From positions 496,001 through 560,000 of the forward strand of contig JASNYH010000002.1 of the NCBI GenBank assembly GCA_048500255.1: a stretch of DNA of 64,000 nucleotides, given 5' to 3'. Below the pieces are notes generated by a model, which was not told the origin of the DNA, searched no databases, and was given only the letters and a program-made list of their open reading frames with translations. Origin of the DNA: JAMHWF01 sp048500255. GTDB lineage: Bacteria; Pseudomonadota; Gammaproteobacteria; Burkholderiales; Burkholderiaceae_C. The translations under genes were made by a program, and so were the position numbers. Below, in pieces: positions 24,527 through 33,704 of this stretch (positions are counted from its first letter, which is position 1; each line of letters starts with the position of its first letter).

Positions 24527-26198
24527 CGGTCATCGGGGCAGGTCGATGCGTTGCGCCGGTGCAGTCGCGAGCGAAGTCCCAGCGTGCGTCGTACAGCGCC
24601 GTGCGCACTTCGAGCAGGCCGAGCAGTGTGTGGAACAGGTGATCGTGCTGCACCGGCTGCCGCGCGCGCCGCTTCAGGCACGCCGGGTCCAGCGCCGCGG
24701 CGCGCGCGAAGCCTTCGCTCGACCACATCACCATCGGCACCTGCGTCTGCTCCTTCGGCGCGATCGCGTAGGGCACGCCGTGCAGGTATAGCCGGTTCTC
24801 GCCCAGCGACTCGCCGTGGTCGGAGACGAACAACAGCGCGCTGTCGACCCGGCCGGCATGGCGCGACAGCACGCCGATCAGCGTGGCGAGCACGTGGTCG
24901 GTGTAGCGCAGCGCATTGTCGTAGGCGTTGACGATCTCTTCGCGCGTGCAGCGGCCCAGGTCGTCGTTGCGGCAGGCGGGGGTGAAATGTTCGAACGCCG
25001 GCGGATAGCGACGGAAGTACGACGGTCCGTGGTTGCCCAGCATGTGCAGCACCAGCAGCTGCACGGTGCGCGTGTCGCGCAGCGCGAGCAGCCGCTCGTC
25101 CAGGCCGTGCAGCAATCCCTCGTCGAGGCAGCGTCCGTCGCGACACGCCTCGGGCGCGTCGCCGGTCGTGACGTGCTCGGTCGGCAGGCCGTCGCAGACA
25201 CCTTTGCAGCCGCTCTGGTTGTCGCGCCACAGCACTTGCACGCCGGCGCGCGCGACGACGTGCAGCAGCGACTCCTGGCCGCGGATGCGCGCTTCGTCGT
25301 AGTCGCGTCGGCCCACCGGCGCGAACATGCACGGCAGCGACACCTCGGTGCTGGTGCCGCAGGCGACGACCGCGTCGAAGTTGATCACCGGCAACTGCGC
25401 CAGCGCCGGCGTGGTGGCCCTGCCATAGCCCGACAGGCCCCAGTTGGCCGCGCGTGCCGTCTCGCCCACCACCAGCACGACCAGGCGCGGCCGTTCGTGC
25501 GCGGCCCACGACGGCGCGGGCGCCGCGTCCAGGCCGATCGCCTCGCGCGCACGCGCCGCGCCGCGCGCGTCGGCCGCCGCTGCGCGGCCGAGGGACCACA
25601 CGGCGTTCAGCGGCGTCAGCAGGTAGCGCGCTTCCTTGTGGTTGCGCACGAACGCGGCCAGCGGCTGGAACTGCCACGCCAGACCGAGCGCGAGCAGCGC
25701 GAACGCGCCGGCCAGCAGCAGCGCGCGCCGGCGCAGCGCGCGGCGCCACGGCCTGCGTGCCACGCGCACGCGCGACAGCAGCGCGATCGGCAGGGCGGCG
25801 TACAGCAGCAGGTCGAACGCCAGGCGCGCGGTGAGCAGCTCGCGAGCCTCGGCTGCGTCGGTGTGCAGCGCGTTGCGCAGCATCGTCGGGTCGATCACCA
25901 CGCCGTAGCGCTGGATGTAGTGCATCGCGACCGTGCCGGCCAGCGTGAGCAGCGCGATCAGCGGCTTGAGGGTGCGCCGCGTCCCCGCCAGGCCGAGCAG
26001 CAGCGCGTGCAGCGCCGTCAGCGCAAACGCCAGGCCGATGACGAGCGGCAGGCCGGCCCAGGCGTGCGGCGGCGCGGCGTGCAGCACGGCGGCGAAGAAC
26101 GGGCGGTTCAGCGCCAGGGCCCAGTACGCGCCGGCCAGCAGGATCAGGGGTTCGCCGCCGACTTCACGTCGCGACGGTGGCAGGGCGATGGGGAACAT
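24516..26198 (-). CDS. eptA: Lipid A phosphoethanolamine transferase
   Basis: 560 residues. Five N-terminal membrane helices (to about 190) and a periplasmic alkaline-phosphatase-like domain. The metal/nucleophile motifs are visible: VVGETARAANWGLSGYGR, the nucleophile threonine in CGTSTEVSLPCMF, LHMLGNHGPSYF, and the metal site FVSDHGESLGENRLYLHG. Transfers phosphoethanolamine from phosphatidylethanolamine to lipid A, lowering surface charge and binding of polymyxin-type peptides. Start at 26198 was chosen since the membrane helices begin right after it; the frame is open further. Co-transcribed with the PAP2 gene. Confidence 0.9.
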   Translation of the reverse strand: MFPIALPPSRREVGGEPLILLAGAYWALALNRPFFAAVLHAAPPHAWAGLPLVIGLAFALTALHALLLGLAGTRRTLKPLIALLTLAGTVAMHYIQRYGVVIDPTMLRNALHTDAAEARELLTARLAFDLLLYAALPIALLSRVRVARRPWRRALRRRALLLAGAFALLALGLAWQFQPLAAFVRNHKEARYLLTPLNAVWSLGRAAAADARGAARAREAIGLDAAPAPSWAAHERPRLVVLVVGETARAANWGLSGYGRATTPALAQLPVINFDAVVACGTSTEVSLPCMFAPVGRRDYDEARIRGQESLLHVVARAGVQVLWRDNQSGCKGVCDGLPTEHVTTGDAPEACRDGRCLDEGLLHGLDERLLALRDTRTVQLLVLHMLGNHGPSYFRRYPPAFEHFTPACRNDDLGRCTREEIVNAYDNALRYTDHVLATLIGVLSRHAGRVDSALLFVSDHGESLGENRLYLHGVPYAIAPKEQTQVPMVMWSSEGFARAAALDPACLKRRARQPVQHDHLFHTLLGLLEVRTALYDARWDFARDCTGATHRPAPMTDAS

Positions 26199-26379
26199 CG
26201 ACCGCAGTGGACCGGCTTTGGCTGAAGGCAGCCTGAAGACGCCCGGAGGCGGCATGCGGCTCGCCGGCCATCGCTCCGAATCGGCGGGCGCAACGACGGC
26301 CCGCGCGCGCGGGAACTCGTCGGCCGCGACCTCGCGGCACCCGACGGGCAGTGCCGCGGCGCGGCGCGGCCGTTGGTGT

Positions 26380-26829
26380 CTACTGGCGCGAACCGGTGAC
26401 GACGGCCGCAGCGGCCGGCGCCGTCAGCGCGCGGAACACGTCGTCGGTCGCCATCACCAGCGCGGCCGCCGGCAGCTGCCCCGCGGCGTCGAGCAGGCGC
26501 CTCGCCAGTGCGCGGATCGTATCGGCGCTGGCGTCGTAGGCGCGCAGGCAGCGGTGGCCGAGGTCGGTGTCGCCGACATCGTCGTCGCGACCGAAGTAGG
26601 TCGCCAGCGCGTCGCAGGTCACGAGGCAATCGACGACGGTGCCGCGCCAGCGCAGGGTGAAGTTGACCCCGTCGGCGTCGGCGCTGTGGCTGCGCAGCTT
26701 CTCGAAGGACATGCGCGGCGTCGACGGCCAGACGAGGACGGCCGGCGGCGGCTGCGGCGCGAGCACGCCCTGCAGGTCGCCGGAGTAGTCGCGGAAATGC
26801 GCCTCGCTGCGCCGCAGTGCGTCGTTCAT
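26380..26829 (-). CDS. DUF1488-like small protein
   Basis: 149 residues. The C-terminal 100 residues (GVNFTLRWRGTVVDCLVTCD, ALATYFGRDD, AYDASADTIRALARRLLDA, VMATDDVF) fit the DUF1488 pattern of an extended strand region followed by a helix; the first 40 residues are a loose lead. No catalytic motif is visible. GGAGGAGAGGAGACCG gives an unusually strong ribosome binding site. An FNR-type site 51-64 bases upstream of the start with a TAGAGT -10 suggests oxygen-responsive control. Confidence 0.65.
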   Translation of the reverse strand: MNDALRRSEAHFRDYSGDLQGVLAPQPPPAVLVWPSTPRMSFEKLRSHSADADGVNFTLRWRGTVVDCLVTCDALATYFGRDDDVGDTDLGHRCLRAYDASADTIRALARRLLDAAGQLPAAALVMATDDVFRALTAPAAAAVVTGSRQ

Positions 26830-26852
26830 CGGTCTCCTCTCCTCCGGACGCC

Positions 26853-26893
26853 ACTCTAGGCAGCGCGACGCCCGCCGGCTTGATGCTGCGCAA
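26853..26893 (-). promoter_or_regulatory. FNR-type class II promoter of the DUF1488 gene
   Basis: On the minus strand TTGCGCAGCATCAA (26893-26880, right half ATCAA perfect, left half TTG only) is followed by a 21-base gap and then TAGAGT (26858-26853). Box centre to predicted start is about -41, the class II activator position. The same gap and -10 occur in front of the uspA gene at 46781. Confidence 0.55.
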
Positions 26894-26985
26894 GCCGTGG
26901 CGCTCTCGCCGCTCCCGGCGCGCAAGGCGGCACGCCGATTGCCCAATCCGGCCAATCGAAACTCTTTGCACACGGCAGTACCACC

Positions 26986-27180
26986 ATGGACGGATATCAG
27001 CGCGCGGCTTGTTGGATCGACCGGTTCGCCAGCCGGTTGCAGGAACACGGCGTGTTGCGCGAGGAGGCGATCGAGATCGCTGCGCGCGAGTGGGACGACG
27101 ACGACCGTCATCCGCACCCCGAGACGGCGGCCGAGGCCCTGTTCGGCTGGGACGCTGCCGCGCCGCCGGGCGCGCGCTGA
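26986..27180 (+). CDS. Small hypothetical protein, 64 aa
   Basis: MDGYQRAACWIDRFASRLQE then EEAIEIAAREWDDDDRHPHP, a short acidic helical protein with no recognised family. No clear ribosome binding site precedes the ATG, so the call rests on codon usage and the divergent position next to the DUF1488 gene. It might be a small regulatory or stress protein. Confidence 0.4.
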   Translation: MDGYQRAACWIDRFASRLQEHGVLREEAIEIAAREWDDDDRHPHPETAAEALFGWDAAAPPGAR

Positions 27181-27285
27181 TCGAACGCCGGTCGCGAGCG
27201 CACCGGCCTGCCGACGCCGACGCCGGCGAAGGGAATACCGCTTGCCGAATGCTTCCATCCGCAAGCGTGGCCGGAGGGCGCGGCA

Positions 27286-28209
27286 ATGACGACGAGAGGT
27301 GGCGGCGTGTCGATGACGCGGTTCTTCAGGGAACTCGTGTCCGAAATCGGCGACGACGACATCTTCAACGGCGCGGCGGCGCTCGGCTTCTATCTCACGC
27401 TGGCGATCTTTCCGGCGATGATCTTCGTGATGGCGGTCATCCCGTACCTGCCGATCGCCGACGTCGACGTCGCCATCATGGACGTGCTCGTGCAGGTCAT
27501 GCCGGCGCAGGCCGCCGACATGTTCGCCGACGTCGTCGACGAGGTGACGAACCAGCGTCGCGGCGGCCTGCTCTCCTTCGGCCTGCTCGCCACGCTGTGG
27601 GCCACGTCGTCGGGCATGTACGCCGTGATGCAGCAGCTCAACATCACCTACGACGTGAAGGAGTCGCGCGGCTTCGTCAAGGCGCGCCTGACGGCGATCG
27701 CGCTGAGCGTGCTGTTCGCCGTGCTGGTGCTGGCGGCGTTCTCGGCGATCGTCCTGGGCGGCACGCTGCAGGGCTGGCTGGTCAGTCGCTTCGGCTTCGG
27801 CGACCTCGTGATCACGCTGTTCGCGATCGCGCGCTGGGTGATCATCGTCGCGGCGCTGCTGCTGATGTTCGCGCTGGTCTACTACCTGGCGCCCGACGTC
27901 GAGCAGGAGTTCCGCTACATCACGCCCGGTGCCGTGCTCGGCGTCGTGCTGCTGTCGGTGGCTTCGATCGGCTTCGGATGGTATGCGCAGAACTTCGGCA
28001 ACTACGACGCCACCTACGGCAGCATCGGCGCCGTCATCGTGCTGATGCTGTGGCTCTATATCGCGGGCATCGCGATCCTGCTCGGCTCCGAGATCAATGC
28101 GCTGGTCGAGCACCACGCCGCCGAAGGCAAGCTCAAGGGCGAGCACGCGCCGGGCGAGGCGGCGCACGACGCCGGGGCGCGCCAGCGCGTGCGGCACGCC
28201 GCCCCCTGA
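27286..28209 (+). CDS. YihY/BrkB family membrane protein
   Basis: 307 residues with six membrane helices. The segments AAALGFYLTLAIFPAMIFVM, LWATSSGMYAVMQQLN and the late IGAVIVLMLWLYIAGIAILLGSEINA are the YihY family hallmarks. Members are inner-membrane proteins of uncertain function, once called ribonuclease BN or virulence factor BrkB; transport or envelope homeostasis is suspected. The tail is charged and alanine-rich. ATG at 27286 follows GGAGGGCGCGGCA; an in-frame ATG at 27313 is possible. Followed 30 bases later by the GMC oxidoreductase. Confidence 0.9.
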   Translation: MTTRGGGVSMTRFFRELVSEIGDDDIFNGAAALGFYLTLAIFPAMIFVMAVIPYLPIADVDVAIMDVLVQVMPAQAADMFADVVDEVTNQRRGGLLSFGLLATLWATSSGMYAVMQQLNITYDVKESRGFVKARLTAIALSVLFAVLVLAAFSAIVLGGTLQGWLVSRFGFGDLVITLFAIARWVIIVAALLLMFALVYYLAPDVEQEFRYITPGAVLGVVLLSVASIGFGWYAQNFGNYDATYGSIGAVIVLMLWLYIAGIAILLGSEINALVEHHAAEGKLKGEHAPGEAAHDAGARQRVRHAAP

Positions 28210-28239
28210 TCCGGCTCTCGTCGCGACGAGGGGCGGGCC

Positions 28240-29925
28240 ATGACGTTCAGCGCGTCCACCTACGAGGGGCTGGTCGCGGCGGCGAGCCCGGCGCAGCAGC
28301 GTCTGGTCGCGCAGTACGGCGGGCGGCGCGCCGACTTCGACGTCGTCGTCGTCGGCTCGGGCATGGGCGGCGGCGTGCTCGCCGACCGGCTCGCCGAGCG
28401 TGTCGGCCGCACGCAGCGCATCCTGGTGATCGAGGCCGGCTCGTACCTGTTCCCGACGCACGTCTACAACGTCTGCCGCTTTCCGAATGCCGCCATCGCG
28501 GCGCGCTACGGCTGTGCCAGCTTCTGGCAGCAGGGCGACGCGAACAGCCGGCACTACCTGCACGAGCGGCCGCAGCTCGCGTTCGGCGGTCGCTCCCTCT
28601 TCTGGTCGGGACTGATTCCGGTGCCTCAGGCGTGGGAGCTGGAGTTCTTTCCGCAGCGCGTGCGCGCCGAGCTCGTCGACGGCTGGCTCGAGGCGGCGGG
28701 CCGCACGATGCACGAGTCGGTGTCGCTCGGGCGCACGGCACGCGCCATCGTCGAGCAGCTGCGCGTCGGGCCGCTGGCGCAGGACTTCGACATCCGCGAG
28801 ACGCCGCGCGCGCTGCATCAGCCCTACCTGCAGCGCGACGGCCGGCCGGCCGAACGCTTCTTCGTCGAGCCCACCGGCGTGTTCAACACGGCCGAACTGC
28901 TCGTCAACCAGCTCGGCCTCGCGTCGGATGCCACCGACCCCGAAGGCCCCGGGCTGCACCTGCTGCTGAACCACTATGTCGAGGACCTTCGCAGCCCCGG
29001 CGGCGGGCCGTTCGAGATCGTCGCCCGCAACACGCTCGACGGCCAGCCACGGTACTTTCATGCACGCACCGTCGTGCTCGCCGGCGGCTCGATCGAGAGC
29101 CCCAAGCTGCTGCGCCGCGCGAGCCTGTTCGGCGCGCTGCCGTCGTCGGTGCAGGCGCTCGCGGGCCGCGGGCTGACCGACCATCCGACGACGGACTGGC
29201 TCGCCGCGCGCGCCACGTCGATCGGCTCCGTGCCGATCACGAAGGACGACCACGCCAAGATCGTCTTCTACTCGCGCGGCCGGCGCGACGCGGCGGGGCG
29301 GCTGATCTATCCGTTCAACGTGGAGATGAACGTCAACCACGAGTACTGGCACCTGCGCGACAACGACCCCGAGGCGCCGCCCGAGCCAGGCGCCGGCGAC
29401 GTCGCGTCGTCGCTCGTCGAGCTCAAGTTCAGCTTCGGCAACTGCCTCGACGACGACAACGAGGTGCGCGCCGCTCCGCCCTACGGCTATGTGCCCGAAG
29501 TCGTGTTCTCCAACCTGCACTGGATGGACCATCTCGCCGGTGCGCGCTTCCCGGCGCTGGCCGGCTGGAACAAGAGCTACGACGAGATCTTCGCGACGCT
29601 GAATCACGTCACCCGCCTGGCGCTGGCGCCGTTTCGCGACCACGGCGCGCCCTGCCGGCCGGTCGACGACGTATGGTTCGGCCAGAACTTCAAGGACTTC
29701 GGCTTCGGCACGGTGCACCACGCCGTCGGCACGCTGCGCATGCCGTGGCGGCCGCGCCTCGGTGCGCCGTTCGCCGCCGAGTCGGTCGTCGACGAGGACC
29801 TGCGCGTCGTCGGCACGCAGCGCCTCTACGTGTGCGACATGTCGGTGCTGCCGTTCAGCGCGGCGGCCAACCCGGTGCGCGCGCTCGTCGCGCTGGCGCT
29901 GCGGCTGGCGCAGCACCTCGGCTGA
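28240..29925 (+). CDS. GMC-family FAD oxidoreductase
   Basis: 561 residues. The FAD-binding Rossmann motif is VVVGSGMGGGVLADRLAE near residue 36, followed by VIEAGS; FGGRSLFWSG covers the second GMC signature region; VLAGGSIESPKLL lies mid-protein; the C-terminal flavin/active-site segment is VHHAVGTLRM with YVCDMSVLPFSAAANPVRA. GMC enzymes oxidise alcohols or sugars; here no signal peptide is seen and no partner cytochrome or gluconate-dehydrogenase-like subunit is nearby, so the substrate is open. GAGGGGCGGGCC precedes the ATG. Confidence 0.88.
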   Translation: MTFSASTYEGLVAAASPAQQRLVAQYGGRRADFDVVVVGSGMGGGVLADRLAERVGRTQRILVIEAGSYLFPTHVYNVCRFPNAAIAARYGCASFWQQGDANSRHYLHERPQLAFGGRSLFWSGLIPVPQAWELEFFPQRVRAELVDGWLEAAGRTMHESVSLGRTARAIVEQLRVGPLAQDFDIRETPRALHQPYLQRDGRPAERFFVEPTGVFNTAELLVNQLGLASDATDPEGPGLHLLLNHYVEDLRSPGGGPFEIVARNTLDGQPRYFHARTVVLAGGSIESPKLLRRASLFGALPSSVQALAGRGLTDHPTTDWLAARATSIGSVPITKDDHAKIVFYSRGRRDAAGRLIYPFNVEMNVNHEYWHLRDNDPEAPPEPGAGDVASSLVELKFSFGNCLDDDNEVRAAPPYGYVPEVVFSNLHWMDHLAGARFPALAGWNKSYDEIFATLNHVTRLALAPFRDHGAPCRPVDDVWFGQNFKDFGFGTVHHAVGTLRMPWRPRLGAPFAAESVVDEDLRVVGTQRLYVCDMSVLPFSAAANPVRALVALALRLAQHLG

Positions 29926-30011
29926 TCGACGACAGCTCCTCCGAGAGCGGTCGTATCACCCGTGCGATCGCGCGGGCGGCGGCTTGTGCGTGTGCCGGCG
30001 CGCGCGTCTCG

Positions 30012-30809
30012 TCAGCCTTGCGGCGGCAGCGTGGCGCGCGGGTCGTCGTCCTTCAGCGCGACGCCGCTCGTGCCGAGCTCGCGCGCACGGCCGAGCAAGC
30101 GATGCAGCCGCGCCGCAGCGGCATCGATCTCGAGGCCGCCTGCGCGAACGTTCGAGATGCAGTTGCGGCGCTCGTCGGTCAGCCCGGGCCGCGGCGCCCA
30201 GGTGAGATAGATGCCGAGGCTGTCGGGCGCGCTCAGGCCGGGCCGCTCGCCGATCAGCACGGCCACCGCTTGCGCGTGCAGCGCCGCGCCGATCTCGTCG
30301 CCGATCGCGACGCGACCCTGCGCGACGACGGCCACCGGCGCGAGCGAGCGTCCGTCGGCGCGCAGCCGCGGCAGCAGCGCGGCGACGAGCGCGGCGGCGT
30401 GGCGGTGCACCGCCAGCGCCGACAGGCCGTCGGCGACGACGAGCGCGAGGTCGCTGCGTGCGGGCGGCGCGTTGCCGCTTCGCCGTGCCGCGAGCACGGC
30501 GCGCGACGCGTCGTCGAGGCGGCGCCCGAGGTCGGGGCGCTGCAGGTAGGTCGTGCGATCGGCGGCGCCGCTGTGCAGGCTCAGCGTCTCCAGACCCAGC
30601 GCCACGATCGACGCGGCGACCGCGTCGGCGTCGAACGCCAGGTGCACGGCATCGCGCGCCTGCGCGTGCGCGAGCTGGAAGTCGAGGTGCGCCTGCGTCG
30701 GCACGCTGTGGCCGGCGCGACCAAGCGCGATGCGCGCGTCGGTCCAGCGGCGCAGCGCCGACCACAGCGCGGCGGTCACCGGCGACCCGGTGCGTCGCGG
30801 CAGCGCCAT
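30012..30809 (-). CDS. eutC: Ethanolamine ammonia-lyase small subunit
   Basis: 265 residues. The core LSLHSGAADRTTYLQRPDLG, VVADGLSALAVHRHAAAL, VLIGERPGLSAPDSLGIYLT and DERRNCISNVRAGGL matches EutC throughout. With EutB it forms the adenosylcobalamin-dependent enzyme that splits ethanolamine to acetaldehyde and ammonia. The ATG shares one base with the eutB stop (TGATG), so translation is coupled. No bacterial-microcompartment genes are nearby, so this is the short, non-compartment version of the pathway. Confidence 0.95.
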   Translation of the reverse strand: MALPRRTGSPVTAALWSALRRWTDARIALGRAGHSVPTQAHLDFQLAHAQARDAVHLAFDADAVAASIVALGLETLSLHSGAADRTTYLQRPDLGRRLDDASRAVLAARRSGNAPPARSDLALVVADGLSALAVHRHAAALVAALLPRLRADGRSLAPVAVVAQGRVAIGDEIGAALHAQAVAVLIGERPGLSAPDSLGIYLTWAPRPGLTDERRNCISNVRAGGLEIDAAAARLHRLLGRARELGTSGVALKDDDPRATLPPQG

Positions 30810-32200
30810 CAACCGGCCTCCAGCCGTCGCATCGCCGCCGCGAACGGCGGCGGCAGCGCGTCGGCCAGCCGCGGCGCGCCGTCGCCCGACTCGAACACGC
30901 CCATGCGCTGCAGCCAGTCCTCGAACTCGGGCGCCGGCCGCAGGCCGAGCACGCTGCGCATCACGAGTGCGTCGTGGAACGACGTGCTCTGGTAGCCGAG
31001 CATGATGTCGTCGGCGCCCGGCACGCCCATCACGTAGTTGCAGCCGGCGGCGCACAGCAGCACGAGCAGCGCGTCCATGTCGTCGGCGTCGGCCTCGGCG
31101 TGGTTGGTGTGGCAGACGTCGACGCCCATCGGCACGCCGAGCAGCTTGGCGCAGCAATGGTCCTCGAGCCCGGCGCGCACGATCTGCTTGCCGTCGTACA
31201 GGTACTCCGGCCCGATGAAGCCGACCACCGAGTTGACGAGCAGCGGCTCGTATTGCCGCGCCACGGCATAGGCCCGCGCCTCGATCGTCTGCTGGTCGCA
31301 GCCCGCGTGCGCGCCGGCCGACAGCGCGCTGCCCTGGCCCGTCTCGAAGTACATCACGTGGCGTCCGCCGCGGCCGAGCGCGAGCGCCGCGTCGCGCGCC
31401 TCGGCGAGCAGCGCGAGGTCGACGCCGAAGCTGCGGTTCGTACCCTCGGTGCCGCCGATCGACTGGAACACCAGGTCGACGGGCGCGCCGCGCTCGATTG
31501 CGGCCAGCGTGTTCGTCACGTGCGTGAGCACGCAGCTCTGCGTCGGGATCGCGTGCCGTGCGATCACGTCGTCGAGCAGCTGGAGCAGCCGCACCACCTG
31601 CGCCACGTCGTCGGTCGCCGGGTTGATGCCGATGACGGCGTCGCCGCTGCCCATCAGCAGGCCGTCGAGCACGCTGGCGGCGATGCCGGCGGCGTCGTCG
31701 GTCGGGTGGTTGGGCTGCAGCCGCGTCGCCAGCCGACCGGGCAGGCCGATCGTCGAGCGAAAGCGCGTCACGACGCGACACTTGCGCGCGATCGCCACCA
31801 GGTCCTGCAGCCGGCACAGCTTGCTGACGGCGGCCACCATCTCGGGCATCAGGCCCGGCGCCAGCGCCGCGAGCGTGTCGGCATCCGCCGCATCGCCGAG
31901 CAGCCAGTCGCGAAAGCCCCCCACCGTCAGGTGAGCCACCGGCGCGAACGCCGCCGCGTCGTGCGTGTCGGCGATCAACCGCGTGACGGCATCGCGCTCG
32001 CCGGGCACGACGGACTCGGCGACGAAGGCCGCGAGCGGCAGATCGGCCAGCGCGCGCCGCGCCGCCACGCGCTCCTGCGCATCGGCCGCCGCGACGCCGG
32101 CCAGCCGGTCGCCCGAGCGCGCCGGACTCGCGCGCGCCAGCAGCGTGCGCAGGTCGTCGAACCGATAACGCCGGGTGCCGATCGTGTGCACGTAGCTCAT
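30809..32200 (-). CDS. eutB: Ethanolamine ammonia-lyase large subunit
   Basis: 463 residues, standard EutB length. FDDLRTLLARASPARSGDRL, FRSTIGLPGRLATRLQPNHP, IGINPATDDVAQVVRLL, FETGQGSALSAGAH, DVCHTNHAEAD and VMGVPGADDIMLGYQSTSFHD are the conserved TIM-barrel and substrate-binding segments. It is the catalytic, cobalamin-binding subunit of ethanolamine ammonia-lyase. MSYVHTIG at 32200 is the usual N-terminus of this family; GAGCCTGCG-like sequence upstream is only a weak ribosome binding site. Divergent from the MFS transporter, whose product might import substrate or export a product (inference). Confidence 0.96.
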   Translation of the reverse strand: MSYVHTIGTRRYRFDDLRTLLARASPARSGDRLAGVAAADAQERVAARRALADLPLAAFVAESVVPGERDAVTRLIADTHDAAAFAPVAHLTVGGFRDWLLGDAADADTLAALAPGLMPEMVAAVSKLCRLQDLVAIARKCRVVTRFRSTIGLPGRLATRLQPNHPTDDAAGIAASVLDGLLMGSGDAVIGINPATDDVAQVVRLLQLLDDVIARHAIPTQSCVLTHVTNTLAAIERGAPVDLVFQSIGGTEGTNRSFGVDLALLAEARDAALALGRGGRHVMYFETGQGSALSAGAHAGCDQQTIEARAYAVARQYEPLLVNSVVGFIGPEYLYDGKQIVRAGLEDHCCAKLLGVPMGVDVCHTNHAEADADDMDALLVLLCAAGCNYVMGVPGADDIMLGYQSTSFHDALVMRSVLGLRPAPEFEDWLQRMGVFESGDGAPRLADALPPPFAAAMRRLEAG

Positions 32201-32333
32201 CGCAGGCTCTTCCTTGCGCGTTGTCCTGCAAACGGCGCACCCGTGCAATGCTCGGTTTCGCCGCCTTCGCGGCAGCCGTCCGGCGCGCCATCATCGCGAC
32301 GGCGCTGCCATGCGCAAGGAGGAGGGCGCTTCG

Positions 32334-33557
32334 ATGAGCGATGTCCGACGCACCGGCGTGCCGGCCGGCGCGGCGCTGTATCTCGCGCTGGTGCAGTTCC
32401 TCTTCGTCACGACGTGGACGGTCTATGCCGTGTACCTGCCGCAGCTGCTGGCGTCGGCCGGCCTGCCTCCGCGCATCGCGCCGTGGGTGCTGGCGGCGGA
32501 CCAGCTCGTCTTCATGGCGATGGACGTGTACACCGGCCTCGCCGCCGACCGCGTGCAGCGCACGCTCGGCCGGCTCGGCCCGTTGATCGTCGGCTGGACG
32601 CTGGTGTCGTGCATCGCCTTCCTGCTGCTGCCGCATGCCGTGCTGCTCGGCAGCGCGGCGCCGGCCGCGGCGCTGCTGCTCACGCTGGTGTGGACCGCCA
32701 CCTCGTCGGCGCTGCGCGCGCCGCCCTGGGTGCTGCTCGGCAAGCATGCGGCCAGGCCGGCGCTGCCGTGGCTGTCGGCGCTGATGCTCTTCGGTCTGGC
32801 TGCCGGCGGCGCGGCGTCGCACCCGCTCGGCGTCGCGTTGAAGAACCTCGACCCGCGCCTGCCGTTCGCGCTGGCCAGCCTGACGCTGCTGGCGACGACC
32901 GCAGGCATCGTGCTCGTCGAGCGCCGGATGCGCGCTGCGCCGGGTGTCGCGCCGACGGCTGCGGCGCCGCCGTCGGCGGCGCCAGCGCAGGTGCTGACGC
33001 GGCCGCATGGAGCCTTCCTGCTCGGCGTGCTGCTGCTCGGCGTCGGCTTCCAGGTGCACACCTCGCTCAACAGTGCCGGACAGTACCTGCGCCTCGCGAC
33101 CCGCGCCGATCTCGAATGGCTGATGCCGCTCTTCTTTGTCGGCTTCGGCATCGCCGCGCTGCCCGCCGGCGCGCTCGCGCGGCGCTGCGGCGCGTTGCGC
33201 GTGATGGCCGGCGGGGCCGCTCTCGGCGCGATCGGTGCGGCCGCCGCAGCCCGCGTCGCCACTCTGGATGCGCTGGTCGCAGCGCAGCTCGTCGCCGGCG
33301 CGGCCTGGGGCGGCATGCTGACGGCGGCCTTCGCGTCGGCGTCGGCGTTCGGCCGCAGCGGCCGCGAAGGCCTGGCGCTCGGCGCGATGTTCGCGGTGCT
33401 CGCCTTCGCGACACTGGCGCGCCTGGCGGCCGTGCTCGCGGGCCTGCCCGCCGCCGCGTCGCTCGCCGCCGTGTTGGCGTGGCTGCCGCCGCTGTGCTGG
33501 GCCGCGGGCAGCGTCGTCGTGGCGCTGCTGGCACGGCGGTTTGTCATCGCCGCGTAG
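32334..33557 (+). CDS. MFS transporter
   Basis: 407 residues, about 11-12 membrane helices. The first half has LYLALVQFLFVTTWTVYAVY and VFMAMDVYTGLAADRVQRTL (a motif A-like loop), then a proline/alanine linker, then six more helices. The pattern resembles glycoside-pentoside-hexuronide or sugar-type MFS proteins, not a recognised drug exporter. Start at 32334 has AAGGAGGAGG upstream. Its position divergent from eutBC suggests an amine or alcohol substrate, but nothing in the sequence proves it. Confidence 0.78.
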   Translation: MSDVRRTGVPAGAALYLALVQFLFVTTWTVYAVYLPQLLASAGLPPRIAPWVLAADQLVFMAMDVYTGLAADRVQRTLGRLGPLIVGWTLVSCIAFLLLPHAVLLGSAAPAAALLLTLVWTATSSALRAPPWVLLGKHAARPALPWLSALMLFGLAAGGAASHPLGVALKNLDPRLPFALASLTLLATTAGIVLVERRMRAAPGVAPTAAAPPSAAPAQVLTRPHGAFLLGVLLLGVGFQVHTSLNSAGQYLRLATRADLEWLMPLFFVGFGIAALPAGALARRCGALRVMAGGAALGAIGAAAAARVATLDALVAAQLVAGAAWGGMLTAAFASASAFGRSGREGLALGAMFAVLAFATLARLAAVLAGLPAAASLAAVLAWLPPLCWAAGSVVVALLARRFVIAA

Positions 33558-33704
33558 CGCTGTCACGCGACGGAGACTCGTTCCCCGCGGGTTGCCGCGC
33601 ATCGGGTCTTCGTCGCGTGAGCAGGCCCTGGTCGCTCGAACCGGCTGCCGGGGTCATCGCGTGCCGTATCGGCGGCTCCGGCGCGCCGGAGCCATCATCG
33701 CCGC

